Assembly: GCA_003223115.1 (NCBI GenBank)
Contig: QHXW01000099.1
Location: forward strand, 37,627-101,626
DNA length: 64,000 nucleotides
Source of the DNA: Acidobacteriota bacterium
GTDB taxonomy: Bacteria > Acidobacteriota > Terriglobia > Bryobacterales > Bryobacteraceae
Direction of reading: 5' to 3'
How positions within the stretch are numbered: the first letter of the stretch is position 1; the number at the start of each line of letters is the position of its first letter. This document shows, in pieces, positions 48,070-61,300 of this stretch. The notes below the pieces were generated by a model. It was given only the letters and a program-made list of their open reading frames with translations. It had not been told where the DNA came from and ran no database searches. Position numbers and translations under genes: made by a program.

Positions 48070-49242
48070 TCACAACCGCGGAACTTCCACTTCTTTACCC
48101 TTCTCCTCAGCAGACACATACCCGGCGTAGATCGAGAGGGTCACATCCAGCGCCAAGTCCAGATTGCTCTCAGGCTGGCGGTGGTCGCGCACACAATCGA
48201 CAAAATTCTTCAGCTCGCGCGCATAGCCCAGGCTCCAGCCCTCCTCGGCTGACGCGGGAATCCAGCCCTCGTTCGAACTGATCTTTTCCACCAGATAAAT
48301 ATCTTTGAACTGGTCGTGTTTGGGGTTGTACACGTCGATCACGCTTACCGGACTGATGCGGCAACGCGCGCGGTGGTTGTTGGCAAACACCTCGATATAA
48401 TCGTAGATGCCGCCCAGCACAAGTTCTGAAGCCACGACGTCCGCAAGGGTTCCGTCGTCGAAGGTGACGTGCAACAGCGCATAATCCTCAGTGTCCTGAT
48501 ACTTGCTGCGCAGAAAACCGCGGTCTTCGAAGCCGGGAATGCACGTGATGGAATGGGTACGCGCCGAAACAGTGGCAGGCCGTATGGGATGCCCGTGCCG
48601 CATCAGGCCTTCTTTGCGCTTCAAATAAAGAATGGCGCCCAGGGGATGGCAGCCCTTCGCGATGAGCGACCCTCCGCCCTGCGCGCTCCAGATGCCGTAC
48701 ACAGGTGAATGCGAGCCGTTATGGGACTCTTCGCCCAAGAGGCGCAGGATCTGCGCGCGGGAACGCTCCACAATCTCCCGCTCTTTTTGCACGGAGGGCG
48801 CGTACACGAAGTTTTCTGCGTAACCCAGAATGACGCCTGAGCCATTTACAGCATCGAGCAACCGCCGTCCCAAGTCAATGACGCCTTCCAGCATTTGCCG
48901 TTTGCCGAATTTCTCCGGTGAACCGTAAAATCCGGTGAGCGGCTTCTCGACTATCACGTGCTTGCCGGCGCTTGCCGCGGCCAGGATGTACTGGTGGTGC
49001 GACGCGGGCGGCGTGCAGATGTCCAGCACATCGATCGCCGGAAGCATCTCTTCCACCGACCGGAATACACGCAACCCGTGCTGCGCGCCAAAGCTTTCAC
49101 GGCTCTCCGGGCGGGCCGAAGTGACACCTGCGACCTCCACATGCGCATCCGGGAAATTTTCGAGGTGGAATTTGGCGGCAAAGCCTGCCCCGGCGATTCC
49201 GATTTTCAAGGGTGATCTTGCGCCGCCCGCCGGCGGACTCAT
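48070..49242 (-). CDS. Gfo/Idh/MocA family oxidoreductase
   Basis: 390 residues. Rossmann motif KIGIAGAGFAAKFHLENFP, cofactor region DICTPPASHHQYILAAA, catalytic-region VEKPLTGF. The C-terminal domain contains GGSLIAKGCHPLGAILYLK with the expected His. It is a different branch from the copy at 8752-9897. The ATG overlaps the stop of the nucleotidyltransferase gene by 4 bases, an unusual pairing. Substrate unknown. Confidence 0.87.
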   Translation of the reverse strand: MSPPAGGARSPLKIGIAGAGFAAKFHLENFPDAHVEVAGVTSARPESRESFGAQHGLRVFRSVEEMLPAIDVLDICTPPASHHQYILAAASAGKHVIVEKPLTGFYGSPEKFGKRQMLEGVIDLGRRLLDAVNGSGVILGYAENFVYAPSVQKEREIVERSRAQILRLLGEESHNGSHSPVYGIWSAQGGGSLIAKGCHPLGAILYLKRKEGLMRHGHPIRPATVSARTHSITCIPGFEDRGFLRSKYQDTEDYALLHVTFDDGTLADVVASELVLGGIYDYIEVFANNHRARCRISPVSVIDVYNPKHDQFKDIYLVEKISSNEGWIPASAEEGWSLGYARELKNFVDCVRDHRQPESNLDLALDVTLSIYAGYVSAEEKGKEVEVPRL

Positions 49243-50546
49243 GAAATTCGACGTTCTCGACCCGGCGCCGCGGGTTGTGCGAATTCAGGCGGAGGAGCCG
49301 GCGCGGGCTTTTTGCGCGTGTTGAGCCGCGCAGTAATCAGCTCCTCTTTGAGCTTGTGATATTTGGACGTTCCAGGCTTTGCTCCGGCGCGCTCCACATC
49401 GGCATCCGACACTTCGAGCGCGGTTGGGAAATATTTCTGGAGGTAATTCCGAATGCGGTCCTGGACATTGCGGTGCTGGGAACGATAGAGCAGAAACAAC
49501 AGCTCGTCACCGGGCGATTTGTAGAGCGTCTGGTAAATCTGGGACGGAAGCTTCAGGCGCACCGATTTCAACGCCTGCTCCAGTTTCTTCGCGCGCGGCT
49601 CCAGCTTCTGCCACAAATCGATTTCCTGTTTGCGCATTTCCACGGTTCGAGCCAGGTCGGCCCGTTCCCGCGGCGAGAGCTTCTCGGTAAGCGCGAACAA
49701 GAATGGGCCGGCGCCAGGCGGCCGGATGCCGTTACCCGCCGGCAGCAGCCGCTTCAGCCGCTCGAGCTTGGTGATGGAGTTCAGGTTCAGCTTGGAGCCC
49801 GATAGCGCGCTCGAGAACAGAATGAGCAGTCCGGCACGCTCCAGTTCCCGAACCACGTCAGCCGCATTCGGCTCTTCGGCGATAGCCTCCAGTTCTTCAT
49901 AAAGAACACGGCTGGGGATGAGTTTCTCGAGCTGCGCCTCGCGCGCATTCTCGTATTGGTGCTGCGTGCGCTCCTCGACCGTGAAGCCAAACCGTACACG
50001 AAACCGGATCAACCGAAGTAGCCTTGAGGGGTCGTCATAAAAAACCCGATTGTGCGTGGTGCGCAGTTCGTGATTGGTCAGGTCGGCCAGGCCATTGGTT
50101 GGATCGATCAGTAAACCGCGCGAGGCGCGATTGAGCGACAGCGCCACGGCGTTGATGGTGAAATCGCGCCGGCGCAGATCGTCCTGAATGAGCGCGGGGT
50201 TGACCTGCGGTTTTCCTCCAGGCTTCGAATATTTTTCCTGCCGCGACATGCTGATCTCGACCCTTACGTCGCCGGGAAAAATCAGGTGCGTGCTGCGCCG
50301 GTTCTCGTCGATCGAAAGGATTCGCGCGCCGGTGCGGTCGGCTGCTGTTTTGGCCACTTTGAGTGCATTGCCTTCCACGGTGAAGTCCAGGTCGCGGATC
50401 GGAAAACCGCCGAGCATGTCGCGCATGGCTCCGCCGCCCAGAAACAGGTTCACGCTGGCCTGGCTGGCGGCATTCTGGAGTTCCGCCACGGCGTGGTTCT
50501 GGTCCCCGCTCAGGTGGTTCTCCAGCATGAACATGTAGTCGCTCAT
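49239..50546 (-). CDS. CCA-adding enzyme / poly(A) polymerase family nucleotidyltransferase
   Basis: 435 residues from the ATG at 50546; a TTG 48 bases earlier is less likely. The class II head domain has LGGGAMRDMLGG and RDLDFTVEG with the catalytic Asp pair, followed by RRDFTINAVALSL (motif C) and the RNA-binding motif DDPSRLLRLIRFRVRFGF. The C-terminal 150 residues are longer and more divergent than in standard enzymes and end in a Pro/Arg-rich tail. Adds CCA (or A) to tRNA 3' ends; CCA versus A-only specificity is not decidable here. Confidence 0.87.
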   Translation of the reverse strand: MSDYMFMLENHLSGDQNHAVAELQNAASQASVNLFLGGGAMRDMLGGFPIRDLDFTVEGNALKVAKTAADRTGARILSIDENRRSTHLIFPGDVRVEISMSRQEKYSKPGGKPQVNPALIQDDLRRRDFTINAVALSLNRASRGLLIDPTNGLADLTNHELRTTHNRVFYDDPSRLLRLIRFRVRFGFTVEERTQHQYENAREAQLEKLIPSRVLYEELEAIAEEPNAADVVRELERAGLLILFSSALSGSKLNLNSITKLERLKRLLPAGNGIRPPGAGPFLFALTEKLSPRERADLARTVEMRKQEIDLWQKLEPRAKKLEQALKSVRLKLPSQIYQTLYKSPGDELLFLLYRSQHRNVQDRIRNYLQKYFPTALEVSDADVERAGAKPGTSKYHKLKEELITARLNTRKKPAPAPPPEFAQPAAPGRERRIS

Positions 50547-50600
50547 CGGTCGCGTCTCACGGAATCGGAATTTCGCAATCGGTTCAGCATCCAACAGGCG

Positions 50601-51539
50601 TCAAGCACGCGGATGATGGTCGTCCAGCGCTTTGCGCAGTCTGGAACGTACCACGTGCGTGTAGATCTGGGTCGTCGAAATATCCGCGTAGCCCAGCATA
50701 GTTTGCACGCTGCGCAGATCGGCTCCGCCCTCCAGCAGATGCGTGGCGAAACTGTGCCGAATCACGTGCGGCGTCAGTTTGTGGAAAATGCCTGCCCGGC
50801 GGCCGTGTAGCGCCAGCAGCTTCCAGAATCCCTGCCGAGTCATTGAGCCGCCCCTGGCGGTGACGAACAGAAAGCGGCTTGCCCGTCCCTTCAGGATCCC
50901 CCCCCGTGCACCCTCCAGATACCGGCGGACGGCCTCGAGCGCCGGACGGCCCACTGGCACCATCCGCTGCTTGTTTCCCTTCCCGGTGGTGCGCAACACT
51001 CCCAGCTCCAGGTTGATATCCGACACCCCGAGACGGCACAGTTCCGACACCCTGAGCCCGGTCGCGTACAGCAGCTCCAGCATGGCGTGATCCCGCAGGC
51101 CCACTGGACGGCTTATGTCCAGTGACGCCAGCAATTTGTTGATCTGCCCTAAATTCAGAAACTTCGGAATAGTCTTCCATTGCTTGGGAGTCCGTACGTG
51201 CTCGGTCGGGTCGGCCGTAATTTTTCCTTCGCGTAGCAAATAACCATAAAAATTCCGGAGCGTGGCCAAGTGCCGGGCAATGGACCGGCTGCTCAGACCC
51301 TGCTGATATAATGAGCCTAAGTACTTGAGAACCGTATCTGCTTGATGCAGCGGGACTTTCTCGTCCCAGAGGACGCTAAACGAGGCGTCGTATTTCCTGA
51401 GATCCCGGCCGTAGGCTTCTATCGAATTCGCTGCCAAGCCCTTCTCAATTCTGCAAAAATTGAGAAACTCAGTGATCTGGTTCTGCAACGGCCCGGAGCG
51501 GCGCAACTCGGCACCAGCGCTCTCTGAGCCTTCCCGCAT
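50601..51539 (-). CDS. XerC/XerD-type tyrosine recombinase
   Basis: 312 residues; probable chromosome-dimer resolvase. N-terminal SAM-like core-binding domain (about 20-110: FLNFCRIEKGLAANSIEAY), then the catalytic domain with Arg in ATGLRVSELCRL, Lys in TGKGNKQRMVPVG, HVIRHSFATHLLEGG (HxxR) and Tyr in TTQIYTHV. In the usual LGHxxISTTQ segment the second catalytic His is replaced by Tyr (MLGYADISTTQ). No integrase-type cargo or att site lies next to it, so a housekeeping role is favoured. Confidence 0.88.
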   Translation of the reverse strand: MREGSESAGAELRRSGPLQNQITEFLNFCRIEKGLAANSIEAYGRDLRKYDASFSVLWDEKVPLHQADTVLKYLGSLYQQGLSSRSIARHLATLRNFYGYLLREGKITADPTEHVRTPKQWKTIPKFLNLGQINKLLASLDISRPVGLRDHAMLELLYATGLRVSELCRLGVSDINLELGVLRTTGKGNKQRMVPVGRPALEAVRRYLEGARGGILKGRASRFLFVTARGGSMTRQGFWKLLALHGRRAGIFHKLTPHVIRHSFATHLLEGGADLRSVQTMLGYADISTTQIYTHVVRSRLRKALDDHHPRA

Positions 51540-51599
51540 TGTGCCAATGATACAATAAGCGCGAAATTGTTTGAAACACTTTAGATAAAAGGTGAGCTT

Positions 51600-52088
51600 T
51601 TGGCGGGTTCCACAACCAAGAAGGTCTTGGTCCGGCGCTTTGACCGGGAGCCGCTGACGGGCTTTGTCAACCCGCAGGCCTATCTGCTTCCGGAGGGCAT
51701 GGAGCTGCTGAAGCCCGACGGCAATGTCCTGCTTGTTCCCTACAGGGAAATCAAAACCGTCTCATTCGTCAAGGATTTCGAGCCCGGCGAGCCCCCCTCG
51801 GAACGTATGATTTTTCATACCAGGCCGAAAATGGAGGGCCTCTGGGTCCGGATGCGCTTTCGGGACGGAGAGATCATGGACGGCATTCTCTCGAATAACC
51901 TGCTGCAACTGGAGCCTTACGGTTTTAATTTCGTCCCGCCCGAGCCTTATGCCAACAACCAGCGAATGTTTTCGCCGCGTGAAGCGCTGACGGATTTCCA
52001 GGTGCTGGGAGTGGTGGGCAGCCCGCTGACCCGGCGGCGCCGCAAACCGGCTTCGAAGGACCAGATCGGGCTGTTTGAACCGGAGTAG
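51600..52088 (+). CDS. Conserved hypothetical protein, 162 aa
   Basis: Starts at a TTG with a good AAGGTGAG site. The protein has short beta-type segments (KKVLVRRFDREPLTGFVNP, GNVLLVPYREIKTVSFVKDF, EGLWVRMRFRDGEIMDGIL) that suggest a small SH3- or PilZ-like barrel, and a basic C-terminus (LTRRRRKPASKD). No known domain could be named. It is divergent from the Xer recombinase and ends 9 bases from the convergent 2H phosphoesterase. Confidence 0.75.
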   Translation: MAGSTTKKVLVRRFDREPLTGFVNPQAYLLPEGMELLKPDGNVLLVPYREIKTVSFVKDFEPGEPPSERMIFHTRPKMEGLWVRMRFRDGEIMDGILSNNLLQLEPYGFNFVPPEPYANNQRMFSPREALTDFQVLGVVGSPLTRRRRKPASKDQIGLFEPE

Positions 52089-52097
52089 CAACCGCTC

Positions 52098-52673
52098 TTA
52101 CGGCACCGGCACGCCGCGCAGGCTGAACTCGGCGATATCCAGCCAGGTGCAGGCGTTTGTGCTCTGGACGAAATGCACCCGATCGGCGAATAGCCGCTTT
52201 GCGTGCGGAAATGCCTCCCATTGATCGCGCGCTAGCCGGTAAAGCTTTTCAACCTGCTCTGGTACTAAGCCTTGGGCCAGCGTGATGTGGGGATGGTAGG
52301 CGAAGGGCTCCTGAAACGCGAGCGGCCCGCGATTTAGCGCACGGTACATCTCGCGCAGATGATCGACGCCTTTCTTGATGCCGATGTAGATGACGTCAGT
52401 GGCGCGAAAGATCTCGACCTCGCCGGCTTCGATTTCAAACGGCGCAAAGTCTTCGGCAATAGACCTGGCGGCGCTGACCGCTGCTTCTGGCGCCACGTGG
52501 AGAGGCCGCGGAGGCAATACCGTGACGTGAGCCCGCACGACACAGCCCAACACCATCTCCTTTCGAAGATCATCCAAAAACTTGGCCAGGGGATCGGGAA
52601 TATAAACCACGGCGGCGAACAGATTGATCCGTTCGACCCCGTCCGGACAGGTGAAAGTTTGCCCCCAGCCCAC
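52098..52673 (-). CDS. 2H phosphoesterase / 2'-5' RNA ligase family protein
   Basis: 191 residues from a GTG start. Both HxTx/HxTxL-type motifs of the 2H superfamily are present: [10 protein letters not shown] (about residue 51) and HPHITLAQG (about 140). The enzyme would open or join 2',5' or cyclic phosphodiester bonds in RNA. It is divergent from uvrA with only 33 bases between starts, so promoters must overlap. Confidence 0.8.
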   Translation of the reverse strand: MGWGQTFTCPDGVERINLFAAVVYIPDPLAKFLDDLRKEMVLGCVVRAHVTVLPPRPLHVAPEAAVSAARSIAEDFAPFEIEAGEVEIFRATDVIYIGIKKGVDHLREMYRALNRGPLAFQEPFAYHPHITLAQGLVPEQVEKLYRLARDQWEAFPHAKRLFADRVHFVQSTNACTWLDIAEFSLRGVPVP

Positions 52674-52706
52674 CGTTCGACGCTATTCGATTCCATCGGA
52701 CTGTCC

Positions 52707-55568
52707 GTGCAGGAATGCATCGAAATCCGCGGCGCGCGAGTCCATAATCTGAAGAACGTTTCGCTATCTATTCCCCATAACCAGTTGACGGTCGTCACGG
52801 GCGTCTCGGGGTCGGGGAAGTCGTCGCTGGCGTTCGACACCATCTACGCGGAGGGCCAGCGGCGGTACGTCGAGTCGCTGTCGGCTTATGCGCGGCAGTT
52901 TCTGGAACGCATGGAAAAGCCGGAAGTGGACGAGATCGATGGAATCGCACCGGCCATTGCGATCCGGCAAAAGAATACCACTCGCAACCCGCGCTCGACG
53001 GTGGCGACATCGACCGAGTGCTACGACTTCCTGCGATTGCTCTTCGCCCGGGTGGGCCGCACGTTCTGTCCGAAATGCGGCCGGCGGGTGGAGAAGGACA
53101 CCGTGGACCAGGTGGCTTCGCGGCTGATGGCGCTCGACGCAGGCTCGCGCTGGTACGTTCTGTTCCCCGTGACCACGTCGTCGCGAACCGCCGCGCCAGG
53201 CTCCCGAACCCCTGCGCCTGACACCCAGCAATTGCGCGATCACCTGTTTGATCTTCGCAAGAAGGGCTTCAATCGCCTTTATCAGCAGGGCCGTGTTTTC
53301 GAGTTCTCGACACCCGAATCGCTGCTGGACATCGATTTCTCAAAGCCGCTTTATGCGCTGGCCGACCGCATTGTGATTCCGGCCGAACCGGCTCCGGACC
53401 TGCGCCAGCGGATGGTTGATACGGTTGAAATTTGCTACCGGGAGGCGGGGGAAGCCATTTTCGAAAACACCGCCACGGGCGAGCGATTGCGCTTCAGCGA
53501 AAAATTCTCGTGCAAGCAGTGCGAGATGGATTTCGTGGAACCGGAACCGGCGCTGTTCAGTTTTAACAGTCCCGCCGGAGCGTGCCCGCGCTGCCAGGGC
53601 TTCGGCAACACCATCGGTTACGATCTCGACCTTGCCATTCCGGATAAGAGTCTGACGCTCGATGAGGGAGCGGTGGAGCCCTGGACTAAACCGAAAGGCC
53701 GCGAGTGGTTCTTGAAATTGAAGCGCGCAGCCGGTACTCCCAAAGAGCGCAAGGTTCGTTTCAACGTTCCGTTCTGCGATCTCACGGACGAGGAAAAAGA
53801 CCACGTCATCAACGGTGAAGCAGGCTTCAGCGGCCTGCGGGGCTTCTTCAGTTACCTGGAAACCAAAAAATACAAATTGCACGTGCGCGTCTTTCTATCC
53901 CGTTATCGCGGCTACGCGCGCTGCCCGGAATGCAATGGCGCACGCTTGAGGAAAGAGGCGCTGTACGTTCGGATCGGCGAAAAAAATCTGGCCCATGTGG
54001 GGGCCATGAATATCGCCGAAGCCCAGTCTTTCTTTAATGCGCTGGAGCTGACCCCGGAAGAGAACGCGATCGCGGACAAGATCCTGGTGGAAATCCGGCA
54101 GCGCCTCAAGTTTCTGAACGACGTGGGGCTCGACTATCTGACACTCGACCGGCTGGCGGCGACGCTCTCGGGCGGCGAAGCGCAGCGCATCCAGCTTGCC
54201 ACCTGCCTTGGCTCGCGATTGGTAGGCGCGTGTTACGTGCTGGATGAGCCTTCGATCGGGTTGCACAGCCGTGACACCGGGCGGCTGATCCATATTCTCG
54301 AAGAACTCCGCGAGCTGGGGAACACGATTCTCGTGGTGGAGCACGATGCCGACGTTATGCGCGCGTCCGATCATATTGTGGACCTGGGTCCCGGAGCTGG
54401 CGAAAACGGCGGCAACGTGATCTACGCGGGCTCCTATGCCAACCTGATGCATGATGGTGACGGTTCGCTCACCGGACGCTACCTGCGCGGCGAGATGCGT
54501 GTGGCCACGCGCAGAGAAAGGCGGACCGTGGATCGCAAGCGGTCGCTGCGCTTCTCGGGTGCGCGCCTGCACAACCTGAAAAATCTGGATGTGCAGATTC
54601 CGCTCGGCATGTTGGTGTGCGTGACCGGCGTTTCCGGCTCCGGTAAATCCACGCTGGTGCACGAAGTGATTTTCCGCTCGCTCGAATCCATCTTGAAGAA
54701 GCAGGAGGCGCTCGTGGAAGAGCAGGATCCGGCGGCCGATTCGATCCCCGAGCTGGGCGCGAAAATGTCCTGCCGCAGAGTGGACGGAGCAGAGCGGCTG
54801 CGCGACGTGGTGCTGGTAGACCAATCGCCCATCGGCCGCACACCGCGCTCGAACCCGGTCACGTACATCAAGGCGTTCGATCTGATTCGCTCGCTATTTG
54901 CGTCCACCAAAGACGCCGAGAAGCGCGGCTATACGCCCGGTCACTTCTCGTTCAACATTCCTGGCGGCCGCTGCGAAACCTGCCAGGGCGATGGCACCGT
55001 GACGGTGGAGATGCAGTTTCTGGCCGACGTCGAGCTGATTTGCGAAGAGTGCAAGGGCACGCGTTTCAAAAGCGGAATCCTGGAGATCCGCTATCAGAAC
55101 TTGAATATTCACGAAGCGCTGAAGTTGACAGTGGACGAAGCCATCCAGTTTTTCAACTCTTCAACGCGCCTGGTTGCCAAGCTGAAGGTGCTTTCCGACG
55201 TCGGGCTGGGCTATCTGCGTCTGGGACAATCGGCCACCACGCTTTCGGGCGGCGAAGCGCAACGCGTGAAGTTGGCCGCGCATCTGGCACAAGCTTCCTG
55301 CGCGGGCACGCTCTATATCTTCGACGAGCCGACCACGGGCTTGCACTTTGACGATATCGCCAAGCTGCTGGCAGCCTTCGAGCGCCTGGTGGAAAACGGC
55401 GGGAGTTTGCTCGTGATCGAGCACAATCTCGATGTCGTCCGCGCGGCAGACTGGGTGATCGATCTCGGACCGGAAGGCGGCGAGAAGGGCGGATATATCG
55501 TCGCCACGGGTACACCAGACCAGATCGCGAAGGTGGAGGCGTCGTATACGGGAAAGTACTTGAAGTGA
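52707..55568 (+). CDS. uvrA: Excinuclease ABC subunit A
   Basis: DNA damage recognition ATPase of nucleotide excision repair. The GTG at 52707 gives [20 protein letters not shown] and 953 residues, close to the usual 940; the open frame upstream has no UvrA similarity. First Walker [20 protein letters not shown], the first zinc module (CPKCG to CPRCQGFG), signature [16 protein letters not shown], second Walker [15 protein letters not shown], zinc finger CETCQGDG to CEECKGTRF, and second signature [15 protein letters not shown] are all present. A Pro/Ala/Ser-rich insert lies near residue 160. Confidence 0.96.
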   Translation: MQECIEIRGARVHNLKNVSLSIPHNQLTVVTGVSGSGKSSLAFDTIYAEGQRRYVESLSAYARQFLERMEKPEVDEIDGIAPAIAIRQKNTTRNPRSTVATSTECYDFLRLLFARVGRTFCPKCGRRVEKDTVDQVASRLMALDAGSRWYVLFPVTTSSRTAAPGSRTPAPDTQQLRDHLFDLRKKGFNRLYQQGRVFEFSTPESLLDIDFSKPLYALADRIVIPAEPAPDLRQRMVDTVEICYREAGEAIFENTATGERLRFSEKFSCKQCEMDFVEPEPALFSFNSPAGACPRCQGFGNTIGYDLDLAIPDKSLTLDEGAVEPWTKPKGREWFLKLKRAAGTPKERKVRFNVPFCDLTDEEKDHVINGEAGFSGLRGFFSYLETKKYKLHVRVFLSRYRGYARCPECNGARLRKEALYVRIGEKNLAHVGAMNIAEAQSFFNALELTPEENAIADKILVEIRQRLKFLNDVGLDYLTLDRLAATLSGGEAQRIQLATCLGSRLVGACYVLDEPSIGLHSRDTGRLIHILEELRELGNTILVVEHDADVMRASDHIVDLGPGAGENGGNVIYAGSYANLMHDGDGSLTGRYLRGEMRVATRRERRTVDRKRSLRFSGARLHNLKNLDVQIPLGMLVCVTGVSGSGKSTLVHEVIFRSLESILKKQEALVEEQDPAADSIPELGAKMSCRRVDGAERLRDVVLVDQSPIGRTPRSNPVTYIKAFDLIRSLFASTKDAEKRGYTPGHFSFNIPGGRCETCQGDGTVTVEMQFLADVELICEECKGTRFKSGILEIRYQNLNIHEALKLTVDEAIQFFNSSTRLVAKLKVLSDVGLGYLRLGQSATTLSGGEAQRVKLAAHLAQASCAGTLYIFDEPTTGLHFDDIAKLLAAFERLVENGGSLLVIEHNLDVVRAADWVIDLGPEGGEKGGYIVATGTPDQIAKVEASYTGKYLK

Positions 55569-55628
55569 TGGCAACTTGACAATGTTCCCGCGACCCGTCA
55601 CTCTCATGTGAATACGGGAGGGTCCTTT

Positions 55629-58295
<2,667 letters not shown>

Positions 58296-58362
58296 AATCG
58301 GCTGGGGTTGCGCCGGCCTCCGCGGCTGGATGGCCGAACTGCAATGGCAGGTAGTCAGTCGT

Positions 58363-61300
58363 TCAGCGTTCTCCCAGTTCCTGGAGCGCCCGGCGCGCTA
58401 CCGTGCTCTCTGGCTTACGCGCCAGCAACTGTTGCAGAATTTCGCGGGCTTTTTCACGTTGGCCAGAGCGGACGTAGACTCGAGCCAGGTTGAGATACAG
58501 GGTGTCGTAATCCGGCGCCAGCTCGATGCCATACCGGAAAGCTGCCATCGCATCGTCCACTTGATCCATCTGCATGTACAAGACGCCGAGATTATTGATG
58601 GCCGAGGTGTGGTCTTTCCGGGAGGTGATGGCCTGCTGGAAATACTTGCGCGCTTCCTCGTTGCGATTCTGGCGGGCAAGCAGCAGGCCCATCTGGTTGG
58701 CGGCTTCGGCGTCGTGACCATCTTTATCGAGGGCGCCACGGAACATTTTTTCGGCCGCCGCGGCATCACCCAGTGCGGCATGAGCTTGTCCCGCGCCCAC
58801 TAGCGAGAATGAATCGGCGTGAACGGCCATGGCTTTCTCGAAATCGGCGAGCGCCGCGGGATAATTCTTGGCGGCCATTTCCAGGCTGCCCAGATTGTTC
58901 CAGGCATCCACGGAGTCAGGCAGCAGAATCAGGGCCCGTTCCAGGTGGCGGCGGGCAAGCTCATATCGTCCCGCCTCGAGATGAATGTTGCCGACGGCCA
59001 GGTGCGTCTTGCCGTTAGCCGAATCCTGTCGCAGGACTTCGTTCAGATACACCAGGGATTGCTCCGGATAGCCGGCCCAAAAGAATGCGGCGCCCAGCCG
59101 AAAATAATTGCGGCGCGGCTGTGTGTAATATCGGCCGGGAAAGGGAAGGACCAAGCGCTCTCGATTCGGATCCCGTAGCAGTTCAAGATCCCGGCGCAAA
59201 TCGGCGTCATCCGGGAGACTGGGGTAAACCTTATGCGCCTGACCTCGCCCATCCACCAGAATCACAAACGGCAGAGTGAGCGCGGTCCGGTAATCGAATA
59301 GATAACGGCGAAACAGCGCGTAACCGGCTGCCAGATCGGGATCCTCTTTACTCAGATCCACGATGTCGACCGGCACGTCCTTCGGCACCGTGATCAGAGA
59401 GGCGCCTGCGGCCCCTGCAATGAGGCAAACAAAACCGGGGCCCTTGCGTCGGTCGGGAAGTGGAACGGGTTCGAGCAACCATGCCGGCTCGAAGCGAGGT
59501 TGATTGTCGGGCACGGCTTTGCCGGCGGCAGCAGGCGCGGGATCCTGCGTCTCGTTCCGGCGAAGAAACGGACGGCGCTTCAAATCGCGCGATCCTTCGA
59601 CAATCTGGTAACGAAACCCCGCAGGCAAGTTTTCGAACTCCTGCACCTGTCCGGAGGGCCATTGGACCCGCACTTTTTCCGCGACGGCGGAATCCGCGAG
59701 GCCGGCGTGCAGAACTTTTGTGTGCTGGGAAATGTAGCCGGACCCCGCAGAGAGGTGCCGTACCACGCGCCCGCCCGCGTGCCGCACTTCCACGAAAGCC
59801 CCGATTCCGTCACGGTTCGATTGGACGCCGATGAGCGCGATCGCTATCGATTTGTGAGCGCCGCCCCAATCGTTGCGCAGCGCGCGCACCTGTGGCCCCA
59901 GCCGGCTTTTGAGCAGCAGGTCGAGGTTTCCATCGCCATCGAAGTCGGTGGCGGCGAACGCGCGGCTATCGTCCGCGAAGTCGATCCCCGAAACGCCCGA
60001 GAAATCATAGAACCGTCCAGCACGGCGCGCATACAGCACATTTGGTTCGCGGCCGTTCCAGCTATAGTCCTCGCGGATCCACTGGTCCAGGGCGTTCCAG
60101 CCGTTTTCATAGTCTGGAGCCGCAGTTTTCGTGGCCGGGGAATGCGCAACCACCTGGCGCCAGAAAAAGCTCATCAGATCCTGTTCAGATGAATTGGTGA
60201 GCATGCCGCAAGCGATGTAAATCTCGGGGCTGCCATCATTGTCGAAATCAAACGCATCGGCTGCCCACGCCCAGCGGCCCATCTCCACACCTTCCGCGGA
60301 TTCGGTTTCCTCGAAAGTCCCATCTCCTCGATTGCGGTAAAGGGAATTGCCTTTGGCGTGGCGGCGATACGCGTCCGCGAGCTGATCGGGTTTTGCCCCG
60401 GGAGCCGTTTTGAAGCCAGTCTCAACCAGTTGCTCGACCACACGCCGGCCGGAGGCAGTCCACATGTTGCTGACATACAAATCCTGGCGGCCATCACCGT
60501 CATAATCGAACCACGCCGCGCTCATCCCAGGCCCGATATCTTCGACTCCCGCCGCGTCAGCCACGTCGTGAAACCGGCCACGCTCGTTCTTGTACAGATT
60601 CTTGCGGCCAAAATCGTTGGCCACGTAAAGGTCGGGCCAACCGTCGCCATCGTAGTCACACCACGCCGGAGCGAAACTGTAGCGATCGTTGTTTTCGTTT
60701 AGGCCCACAGCGGAGGTGACGTCTTCGAAAAATCCGCGGCCGTCTTTTGTCAGCCGGTTGCGGAAGAGAAAATTCGGCGGACCGTTCCGCGCATCGTGAT
60801 AGGGGAGTGGATAGCGGTACTGATCTTCGCTCTGAAAATAGACATAGGTGCACAGATAGAGATCCACGAGGCCATCGCGATCGTAATCCGCCGCTGCCAT
60901 GCCGGTGAATGTTCCCTGGGGCCGATTGGCGAAACGGAAAGCCTGGGGTCGATGACGAAACGCGCCGCCCTCATTGAGAAACAACAGCGGGTTGCCGATG
61001 GTGAGGACCACCAGATCCTGGCGGCCCGAATTTCGAAAATCGACGAACAGAGCCGCGGTGGTATCGTCGAGAATGCCAACTCCCATGCGCTCTGTGATGT
61101 CTTCCATGCCGCCGTCAGCGCGCCGTTTGTAGAGCCGGTTGGGCAGACCCGCTGGCTGGCAGACGTACACCTCATCCCAACCGTCGCCGTCGATATCGCC
61201 CACCGCGATTCCGTTGTTGCCGTAGACATCGATGCCGCAGGCGGAATCCAGGCGCGCGCACCAATACGGAGTGCCGCGCAACAACTGCCGCTCGTAGGAA

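Noticed and set aside
53895..54824. 309-codon open frame on the minus strand within uvrA (similar long ones oppose hppA at 24490-25575, S9 at 55749-56627 and argG at 16906-17814)
   Set aside because: High GC makes long antisense frames common. These lack ribosome sites and family motifs and are exact shadows of well-supported genes.
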